64,000 bases of DNA from NCBI GenBank assembly GCA_025450585.1, contig JANWHD010000028.1, forward strand, positions 30,294-94,293, given 5' to 3'. The translations under genes were made by a program, and so were the position numbers. This document shows, one piece after another, positions 15,346 through 22,677 of the stretch. The notes under the pieces are model-generated. The model saw only the letters and a program-made list of their open reading frames with translations, was not told the DNA's origin and made no database searches. This DNA comes from Solirubrobacterales bacterium (lineage in GTDB: Bacteria > Actinomycetota > Thermoleophilia > Solirubrobacterales > 70-9). Numbering within the stretch: the first letter of the stretch is position 1; every line of letters starts with the position of its first letter.

Positions 15346-16647
15346 GTGGCCTCTTTGCATGGAAAGATCTGTGTGGTCGGAGTGGGTATATCCGGTCTGG
15401 CCGTAGCGCGATCCCTGTCGCGCCGGGAGATCCCGTTCGAGTGCTTTGACCGCGCTCATCGCATCGGCGGCACCTATGCCCTGCCCGGTCGCGGGCAATC
15501 GGAGGTATCTCGCGAGCAGCTTCAGTTCTCCGACTGGCCGATGCCGAGCTCCTCGCCTCTCTTCCCCGACGGATCGCGAGTGGCTTCCTACCTGCGCGAC
15601 TACGCCGAGCGTTTTCGACTCGATGCTCACATCCGGCTGGAGACGGGCGTCGCCGCGGCCTCGCGCACGGCGGACGGCAAGTGGGAGATCGAGCTCGATG
15701 GCGGCGAGCGTCGGCGATTCGACGCGCTGGTAGTCGCCGGGGGGCGCGATGAGATCGCGTCGAGGCCGCGGGCTCTTCCGCCGGGCGAGTTCTCAGGCAC
15801 CCAGATACACGTCGACGAGTGTCGCGACGAGTCCGTTATGCGCGCTCGCGACGTCGTCGTAGCGGGTGCCGGCGGCGCCGCGTGCGACGCCGCCGTGACC
15901 TCCAGCTATGTAGCTCACTCGACGCACATCTCCCTGCTCCGCCCCCGCTACGTGCTGCCCCAGATCGTTCTGGGCAGGCCCTACGACCAGCTGCCGGGCC
16001 TGCCATTCCTGCTCGGGAGGGGCGGCTCTCCTCGCTGGCTGCGGAGGCGCACGCTCGAAGCCGGTCACCGGGCGCTGCTCTCACTCCCGCTCTACGGCCT
16101 GCCGGCGCCGAGTGACCCCTTGGGGGAGGCAGGAATCACGGTGGCACCCTCCATGCTCGAGCGTCTACTGCACGGGCGCATCGATGTCCGGCCGGCGATC
16201 GCCCGGTTTGAAGGGGACCACGTGCGGTTCGCCGACGGGAGCCGAGCGAGAGCGAATCTGATCGTCTGGGGCACTGAGAGCCGCACCGAGTTTCCCTTCC
16301 TCCCAGCTGAGCTGGCACCGGCCGGAGAGCACCGACTGGAGTTGTTCTGGAACGTGTTCCCACTGGGCGAGCCGGGCCTGGCTTTCGTCGGCTTGGCCAA
16401 TCCGGTGGGCTCGCCGACACGAATCGCCGAGTGTCAGAGCGAGTGGGTCGCCGCCTACCTGAGCGGGCGTTACACCCCGCCGAACGAGCGGGCCATGAGG
16501 AGGAGCATCAAGCGGCGCCGCGGCGACGAGGGCAACCACGCTTTGTCGTCGGGGCGCGCGCCGACCGTCGAGCAGTACCACTATCTGCGCCACGTAAAGA
16601 GGGAGCGACGGGCGGGTCGGTGGCGTGGACGCCTGCGGCGGCGATGA
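15346..16647 (+). CDS. Diverged FMO-like flavoprotein (paralogue of 13554 gene)
   Basis: This 433-residue protein aligns along its whole length with the preceding FMO, including the C-terminal signature (FWNVFPLGEPGLAFVGLANP versus YWNVFSPDVPSLAFVGLLQP). The FAD motif GVGISG (12-17) is intact. GGIW has become GGTY, a block corresponding to YRQLHINVSR in the paralogue is shortened, the FMO sequence reads FSGTQIHVDECRD, and the NADPH site reads GAGGAA instead of GLGNSA. It may use a different reductant, or be a non-oxygenating partner forming a heteromer. GTG 15346 was preferred to TTG 15310 because of the promoter and the length match with the paralogue. Its end overlaps the exporter gene. Confidence 0.78.
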   Translation: MASLHGKICVVGVGISGLAVARSLSRREIPFECFDRAHRIGGTYALPGRGQSEVSREQLQFSDWPMPSSSPLFPDGSRVASYLRDYAERFRLDAHIRLETGVAAASRTADGKWEIELDGGERRRFDALVVAGGRDEIASRPRALPPGEFSGTQIHVDECRDESVMRARDVVVAGAGGAACDAAVTSSYVAHSTHISLLRPRYVLPQIVLGRPYDQLPGLPFLLGRGGSPRWLRRRTLEAGHRALLSLPLYGLPAPSDPLGEAGITVAPSMLERLLHGRIDVRPAIARFEGDHVRFADGSRARANLIVWGTESRTEFPFLPAELAPAGEHRLELFWNVFPLGEPGLAFVGLANPVGSPTRIAECQSEWVAAYLSGRYTPPNERAMRRSIKRRRGDEGNHALSSGRAPTVEQYHYLRHVKRERRAGRWRGRLRRR

Positions 16648-19600
16648 AATCGACATCCCCGACCCCACCCCCGGGAGCCGCGCCTTGAAGCGTCTGGCCT
16701 CACTGGCCGTGGCCAGGCCGCGACGCGTGCTCGCGGTGTGGCTCTCCCTGGTCGGGGTGCTCGCCCTCCTTGGCATGGGAGTCGAGTCGAAGCTCCACCG
16801 CAGCAATCTGATCATCCCCGGGACGACGGCCCAAAAGGCGATCGAAAGCCTCGAACCGAAGTTCGGGGAGAATTTCGACCAGGTCGTCGTGCTGGAGGGT
16901 CCGCGCCAGGCGATCGACCGGCAGGGCCCCAGGGTCACGGCCGCCCTCGAACAGATCGACGGCATCAGCCTGCTTGCTCCGTGGCTGGGCGCCGGCGAAG
17001 GCCTGCGGCCGCGGAGAAACACGGCGCTGATCGTCATTCGCGCGCAGGGCGACTTCGACCACGTCTCAAAAGAGGTGGCGCCCGAGATCAGGCGACGGGC
17101 GAAGGGCTCGGTGAGCCCTCCCGTCCGGGCTTACGCCAGCGGCTACCCGGACATCGCCGCGGGGATCCACGGCGGGACCGTGGAAGCAATCCAGCACGCC
17201 GAGATCATCGCCGTGCCGTTGCTGATCGCCATCCTGCTCCTGGTGTTCAAGAGCCCGGTCGCCGCTGCGCTGCCGCTTTTCATCGGGTTGACCACGATCG
17301 GCGCGGCGAAAGGCGGCCTGATGTTGATCAACGAGGTCTTTGCCCTCGACGCCCTCTCGCTGAACATCGCGTCGATGATGGGGCTGGCGCTGGGAGTCGA
17401 CTACGCGCTGCTGATGGTGTCCCGTTTCCGGGAAGAGCTCGGTTCCGGGCTCTCGCCCACCGAGGCGGCGCTGAGGACCGGCGATCGAACCGGGCGCACG
17501 ATCTCCTCGGCTGGGATCGCTCTCGTCGCGGCGATGTCCGCGACGATCTTCGTCGTCCCCGGCTCGCTGCTTCTGGGCGTCACGATGGCGCTGATCTCCG
17601 TCGTCGTGCTGAGCGTCTTCGGTGCCCTGATCGCACTACCGGCGGTGCTTGCCCTGCTGGGTACCAATGTCGATCGCTGGACGTTCGGCGATGTGCACCG
17701 CCGCAGTCGCTTCGGCGGGCTGGCGCTGCGCGCGCTGAAGCACCCGGGGCTCGCCGTCGCTCTATCGCTACTCGCTGTTTGCATCTTCTCGGCGATCGCG
17801 CTCGCGGTCGAAACCGGTCCCCCCGACCCCCGTGGCCTTCCTCCCAACGAGGAGCGCAGCGACTACCTGGCGGTCAAGCAGGCCCTCGGTGCCGGCTGGA
17901 TCGCGCCTTACGAAATCGGCATCACCTCCGACGACGGACCACTGACCGAGCCCGAGACGCTGGCGGCAACCGAGCGGTTCCAGCGTAGGCTCGCCGCGCG
18001 GCCCGACGTGGCCGCGGTGCTCGGGCCGGGTCAGCTCATCCGGCGCACCAGGCAGCTCCAGCAGGTGCCCGCAAGGCTCTCCAGTACCCGTAAGTTCCTC
18101 AAGGAAGGGCTGGCCGACCAAGGCGAGCTTGCCGAAGGCCTGAGCGGAATCGGCTCGGGCGTGAGTCAGATGCGCGGCGGCCTCGCAAGCGCCGCCGGCG
18201 CCGCCGGCCGCCTCGAAGCGGGCGGTAACTCAGCGGCGAGCGCCGCAGCGGAACTGGAATCGGGACTCGAAAACGCCGCCCACGGCGCGGAGGAGCTGCA
18301 GACCGGCATGTCTGAGTCGCGGGCGGCGATCGACACCCTGTCCGCCGGATCCCGCCGCGCCCGCCGGGCGGCCGAGCAGGTCGGCAACGCCCTTGCCAGG
18401 ACCCGCCCGGGACTCCTCAGGGGCCTGCCACAGATCGAGGCCCTGCGCACCCGGCTCGGCAAGCAGGTCGAAGACCTGGCGCAGCTGCGCGGCGCGGCCG
18501 AGGCGACCCAGCGAGGCCTCGAGCGGGGCTTGCAGGCACTCGAGCAACTGGACCCTGAAGCGAAGCTCGATCCCCACTACAACGACGCCTACAACGCCTT
18601 CTCGGGAGCGCTCGGCGCGATCGGCAGCCCCAGTATGGAGGCGTCGCTGGCAGAAGCTGGCGAAAGCGCACAGATCGCCTCCGAAGGGGTCGGGGCGCTC
18701 GTCTCTCAAACCCGTGACCTGGCGGCTGGCCTCAGCCGGTTGCACTCCGGCTCGGAGCGCCTGGGACGGGGCCTCGAGCGCCTCGACGACGGGGTAGGCC
18801 AGCTGCTGGAGGGATTCGAACGCCTCGACGACGGCGACGGGGCGCTCTCCGCTGGGCTGAGCCGCCTGCAGACCGGCAGTGGCGAGCTCGCCTCTGGAGT
18901 GGAGCGCCTCGCCGGCGGGGCCGGCACCCTGCGCGGCGGCCTGACCGGCGGTGCCGGTGAAGTGGCCACACTCGGCCAAGGGGTAAGCGACCTGCTGTCG
19001 GGGGTCCTCGTGTTTCGGGGGCGATCGCATCAGATCGCCGAGCAGACGAGGCAAACGGACCGCCTGACCCCGGCCTTCGAATCGGGCTACTTCACCCTGG
19101 CCGCCGTGGACCGGGCAAATCCCCAGGCCCGACGCAACGCCTCGTTCGCCCTCAGCGTGGACAGCGGCGGCTCCGGAGCGAGGGTCACGGTGGTCGGGTA
19201 CGGCGACGCCCAGAAGGCGGGGCACCCACTGCGAGACGTGCTCGAGGAGGACATCAAGGCGCTTGCGAGAGAAACAGGTGCCACGGTGCAGCTCAGTGGC
19301 ACCGCAACTGCTCTGCAGGACTTCGACACCGCGACCTCTGACAGGTTGCCGCAGCTCGCGCTGGCGTTGTCCCTAGTCACCTTCCTGGTGCTGGTCGGCA
19401 TCCTTCGCTCGCTCCTGCTCCCCTTCCTCGCGGTCGTCTTCAACCTGCTGACCGTCGGGGCGGCGTTCGGCGTGATGGTGCTCTTCTTCCAGGGCTCGGA
19501 CCCGATACTCGGCGGCCCCGGGTTCATCGACGCAATCACCGCCTACGGAGTCTTCAGCATCATGTTCGGCCTCTCGATCGACTACGAGGTGTTCCTGCTG

Positions 19601-19903
19601 ACGCGTATGCGGGAGGGTTACCTCCGCTCCGGATCGAACGAGAAGGCGATCCGGTACGGCGTCGAGCGCACCGCAGGGGTCATCACGGGTGCGGCGCTGA
19701 TCATGACGGCGGTCTTCGTCTCGTTCGCGACGACCGGCATCACCGCGGCCAGGCAGCTCGGCCTGGCGATGACGGTCGCGGTTCTCGTCGACGCCACGCT
19801 GATCCGCCTGGTACTGCTTCCAGCCGCAATGAAGCTCTGCGGCAACGCCACCTGGTGGCTACCGAATCCGTTGCGGCGCCTGCCCAGCCAAAAGAAGGCC
19901 TAG
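16625..19903 (+). CDS. MMPL/RND-family lipid or metabolite exporter
   Basis: The 1092-residue protein has the MMPL plan: one N-terminal helix, an extracytoplasmic domain, five or six helices near 185-390 with the GVDYALLMVSRFREEL motif, a second large outside domain, and a final helix block with FGLSIDYEVFLLTRMREGY. These proteins use the proton gradient to export lipids, polyketides or siderophores. The second outside domain contains a long heptad-like region (about 500-800; repeats such as L..GL..L..G...L..G), predicted to be a helical extension. The start is uncertain: GTG 16625 overlaps the FMO gene, while TTG 16685 begins just before the first helix. Its position at the end of the enzyme series suggests it exports the product. 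Confidence 0.9.
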   Translation: MDACGGDEIDIPDPTPGSRALKRLASLAVARPRRVLAVWLSLVGVLALLGMGVESKLHRSNLIIPGTTAQKAIESLEPKFGENFDQVVVLEGPRQAIDRQGPRVTAALEQIDGISLLAPWLGAGEGLRPRRNTALIVIRAQGDFDHVSKEVAPEIRRRAKGSVSPPVRAYASGYPDIAAGIHGGTVEAIQHAEIIAVPLLIAILLLVFKSPVAAALPLFIGLTTIGAAKGGLMLINEVFALDALSLNIASMMGLALGVDYALLMVSRFREELGSGLSPTEAALRTGDRTGRTISSAGIALVAAMSATIFVVPGSLLLGVTMALISVVVLSVFGALIALPAVLALLGTNVDRWTFGDVHRRSRFGGLALRALKHPGLAVALSLLAVCIFSAIALAVETGPPDPRGLPPNEERSDYLAVKQALGAGWIAPYEIGITSDDGPLTEPETLAATERFQRRLAARPDVAAVLGPGQLIRRTRQLQQVPARLSSTRKFLKEGLADQGELAEGLSGIGSGVSQMRGGLASAAGAAGRLEAGGNSAASAAAELESGLENAAHGAEELQTGMSESRAAIDTLSAGSRRARRAAEQVGNALARTRPGLLRGLPQIEALRTRLGKQVEDLAQLRGAAEATQRGLERGLQALEQLDPEAKLDPHYNDAYNAFSGALGAIGSPSMEASLAEAGESAQIASEGVGALVSQTRDLAAGLSRLHSGSERLGRGLERLDDGVGQLLEGFERLDDGDGALSAGLSRLQTGSGELASGVERLAGGAGTLRGGLTGGAGEVATLGQGVSDLLSGVLVFRGRSHQIAEQTRQTDRLTPAFESGYFTLAAVDRANPQARRNASFALSVDSGGSGARVTVVGYGDAQKAGHPLRDVLEEDIKALARETGATVQLSGTATALQDFDTATSDRLPQLALALSLVTFLVLVGILRSLLLPFLAVVFNLLTVGAAFGVMVLFFQGSDPILGGPGFIDAITAYGVFSIMFGLSIDYEVFLLTRMREGYLRSGSNEKAIRYGVERTAGVITGAALIMTAVFVSFATTGITAARQLGLAMTVAVLVDATLIRLVLLPAAMKLCGNATWWLPNPLRRLPSQKKA

Positions 19904-20434
19904 TGAAACGTACCCCTCCTCGGCGAGCATGCGTCCGGGCTCACGGTACGCCTCCCGGTCGGCCGGAGCCCACGTCGCCAGCCCATCCACATACCGGTTG
20001 TACATGCAGAACGCGGCGGCAATCAGCACCGTGTCGTGGATCTCCTTGTCGGTCGCACCCTCCTCGCGGGCGCGCTCGACATCCGCCTCGGTGACTTCGA
20101 GGCCGCCCACCTTCACCTTTGCGGCAACGGCGAGCAGCGCTTTGAGCTTGTCGGAGACGTCCGCGGACTCAGGGTCGCGGCAGACCCGGTCGACGAGGTC
20201 CTCTGCTCCGCCCAGGTGGTGCGCCGCGGCCGCGCCATGCGAGGCCTGGCAAAAGTGACAGTCGTTCCGCTTCGAGACGAACGCGGCGATCATCTCGCGT
20301 TCTCCACTCGCCAGTGAGCTGGGGGCGCGGAGGAGGACCTCGGCCAGCTCGTTCATCGGCTTTGCGGTCTCGGGACTGAACGCCATCGGGCCGAGGATGC
20401 CGGGCAGGCCGCTGGGCAGGTCTATGTGTGGCAT
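19859..20434 (-). CDS. AhpD-like / carboxymuconolactone decarboxylase family peroxidase-type protein
   Basis: The 191-residue protein has the AhpD core: an all-helical domain with E..MIAAFVSKRNDCHFCQASHGAAA, giving the CxxC...H redox site (Cys59, Cys62 and a nearby His). Members reduce peroxides with lipoyl or thiol partners, or are uncharacterised CMD proteins. GGGAG lies seven bases upstream of the ATG. The 3' end overlaps the convergent exporter gene by 45 bases, and the 5' end faces the secreted-protein gene at 20485. The redox motif is intact, so an antioxidant role is plausible, though the substrate is unknown. Confidence 0.85.
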   Translation of the reverse strand: MPHIDLPSGLPGILGPMAFSPETAKPMNELAEVLLRAPSSLASGEREMIAAFVSKRNDCHFCQASHGAAAAHHLGGAEDLVDRVCRDPESADVSDKLKALLAVAAKVKVGGLEVTEADVERAREEGATDKEIHDTVLIAAAFCMYNRYVDGLATWAPADREAYREPGRMLAEEGYVSLGLLLAGQAPQRIR

Positions 20435-20484
20435 GCGAGCTCCCTTTTTTGACTAGTTCGGATCTACTCTGGAAACCTGACCGA

Positions 20485-22677
20485 GTGCCCGCTTCGCCGC
20501 AAGATTCACCAAACACTTTCCGGCTGGTCCTCTGCCTGGCGCTCGCCCTGGTGAGCTCGCTCGCCCTGGCGCCACCGGCGGCGGGCGACCCGGCGCACGG
20601 GCGTGCCTGGGAGCTGGTGACCTCACACGACTCTCTCGGCGTCCAGCTCTTCTCGGCGCGCGGCTGGAGCGTCGACGGCGACCGCGTCGCCTATGCGAGC
20701 CTGGGCCCGATGCCCGGCGCCGCTTCCGGCGAGCTTGTCGCCACTTCGGTCGCCGTTCGAGGGGCGAATGACTGGGAAAGCCATCCAATCGGGCAACCAT
20801 TCACAGTAGCCGCGGCCCAGGCCGGCGGCGTCCTCTCACTGGCCGCGAGCCGTGACCTCTCGACCTGGATCTGGGGGAGCGCCAGCCAGCTGCTGCCCGG
20901 TGCTCCCTCGGCGCCGATGGCGGGGTTGTATCGACGCGCTCCCGACGGGACGCTCACGCTGCTCGGCCCGATCGCGCCGGGGAGTTTCTTCGGCACGCCC
21001 AGCTTCCTCCAAGCGCCGGTCCTGCCCGCAGCCTCCGACGACGTCGGGCACGCCGGGCTCAACTCCACCGAGCCGCTCCTTCCGGCGGACTCGGGCAGGG
21101 TTGAAGGTCGCGCCGCCTACGAGCTCGATGAATCCGGCCTGCAGTTCATCGGGGTGAACGACGAAGACCAGCCACTATCCACCTGCGGCTCGGTGCTGGG
21201 CAACGGGATCTCGGGCGTACTGGCCGCTCTTCACCCGATGTCGCGCGATGGGTCGCGCATCTTCCTCACCAGTCCCGACCCGAGTGCCTCCGCGTGCGCG
21301 GAGCCGACCCAGGTGTACCTCCGCGAAGACGACACGACGACCCTGATCTCGGCCTCGCAGTGCACGCGACCGGACTGCAACCCCCCCGCCGACGTGAACT
21401 TCGTGGGAGCGCCGCCCGACGGGTCGAGCGCGTTCCTCACGACGACCCGGCAGCTCACCGACGACGACGTCGACAGTGGCACCGACCTCTACCGCGTGGA
21501 CATCTCGACGGGCGATCTGACGCGACTCTCGGCCGGGCCAGCCGGCGTCTCAGCCAACGTCATCGCTCCGATCAAGGCGAGCGACGATGGCGACCGCGTG
21601 TACTTCATCGCGGGCGGTGCGCTGGTACCGGGGGAGGGAACCACAGGGGGCCGGAACCTCTATCTGCGCGATGGCGGCGAGATCCACTTCGTCACCACGC
21701 TGGCGAAAACCTCGAACCTGAACAGCGCAGTGGTGAGCGAGGACGGGAGTGTCTTCCTCTTCACGACGACGGCAAAACTCCTGCCCGGCGATGTCGACAT
21801 CCACAGCGACGTCTATCGCTACGACGCCGCCGGGGACGTTCTGCAGCAAATCTCGATCGGAGAGAACGGCCAGGGGAACGCTGCTCTCGCCGCCACTCTC
21901 CCTGGGCCGGGGGAATACGGGCCTTTCCCCGGCCACAACCCCAACCCGCTGACGGCGGACGGGACGCGAGCCTTCATCGAAACGGAGGAGGCGCTGGTCG
22001 CCGGGGACACGAATGAAGAACACGACGTCTACGAGTGGTGGGCGGGATCGATCGGGCTGGTCAGCTCGGGGACCGGCAGCGAAAACGGGGTCGCGTTCGC
22101 AGGCGCCAGCGCCAACGGCGGCAATGCCTTTTTCACGACCCGCGAGTCCCTCCTGCCGCGTGACGACGACGGAGGCGAAGTCGACCTCTACGTCGCGCGG
22201 ATCGGCGGCGGCTTCCCCGAAGCGGATCCGCCTACATCGTGTGTGGGAGAAGAGTGCCAGGGCCCGCTGCCCCCCGCGGAGCCCGAGCGAACGGCGCCGG
22301 CAACCGCAACGCTCGCGCCGCTCGGGGGGAATCCCTCAACGGGCGGAAAGGAGCGGCGCTTCGCCGTGTGGATCGACCCCCGAGACCGGCGTGAACTGGC
22401 AGAGACGGGCCGGGCGCGGATCCATGTATGGGTGCCGTCTCCCGGTCGCGTCTCCCTTGTGGGCATCGCCGGAGTGGGAGATCGCCGGGCCGTCGTCGCT
22501 CGCGAGACCGCCGTCGCCTCGCGGGAGGGAGGGATCGTGCTTCGATTCCGGTTGAGTCCGGCCGCGCGCCGTGCCCTGCGGGAGCGGGAGCAGGTCCTGC
22601 TCTTGCGGCTGATCGTCCGCCACTCGCAATCCCCTCACCCCCGCACGCTCGTCCTGAGGCTGGGGGCAACACGGTGA
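20485..22677 (+). CDS. Secreted TolB/PD40-like beta-propeller protein
   Basis: From the GTG at 20485 the protein has 730 residues and a signal peptide (FRLVLCLALALVSSLALAPPAAG). The body holds repeated blade-like motifs such as SRDGSRIFLTS, SDDGDRVYFIAGG, SEDGSVFLFTTTAKLLPGD, TADGTRAFIETEEALV and TDLYRVD.STGDLTRLS, typical of TolB-like propellers, over about residues 60-560. A Pro-rich linker and a small C-terminal beta domain rich in Arg follow. No catalytic residues are recognisable. Its TGA overlaps the GTG of the next gene, so the two secreted proteins are made from one mRNA in coupled fashion. A longer upstream frame to 20428 would precede the signal peptide and is unlikely. Function unknown; probably cell-surface or extracellular. 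Confidence 0.8.
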   Translation: MPASPQDSPNTFRLVLCLALALVSSLALAPPAAGDPAHGRAWELVTSHDSLGVQLFSARGWSVDGDRVAYASLGPMPGAASGELVATSVAVRGANDWESHPIGQPFTVAAAQAGGVLSLAASRDLSTWIWGSASQLLPGAPSAPMAGLYRRAPDGTLTLLGPIAPGSFFGTPSFLQAPVLPAASDDVGHAGLNSTEPLLPADSGRVEGRAAYELDESGLQFIGVNDEDQPLSTCGSVLGNGISGVLAALHPMSRDGSRIFLTSPDPSASACAEPTQVYLREDDTTTLISASQCTRPDCNPPADVNFVGAPPDGSSAFLTTTRQLTDDDVDSGTDLYRVDISTGDLTRLSAGPAGVSANVIAPIKASDDGDRVYFIAGGALVPGEGTTGGRNLYLRDGGEIHFVTTLAKTSNLNSAVVSEDGSVFLFTTTAKLLPGDVDIHSDVYRYDAAGDVLQQISIGENGQGNAALAATLPGPGEYGPFPGHNPNPLTADGTRAFIETEEALVAGDTNEEHDVYEWWAGSIGLVSSGTGSENGVAFAGASANGGNAFFTTRESLLPRDDDGGEVDLYVARIGGGFPEADPPTSCVGEECQGPLPPAEPERTAPATATLAPLGGNPSTGGKERRFAVWIDPRDRRELAETGRARIHVWVPSPGRVSLVGIAGVGDRRAVVARETAVASREGGIVLRFRLSPAARRALREREQVLLLRLIVRHSQSPHPRTLVLRLGATR

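Noticed and set aside
22428..22673. Longer start of the 22674 secreted protein
   Set aside because: The extension lies within the preceding gene in another frame and would bury the signal peptide that begins at 22674.
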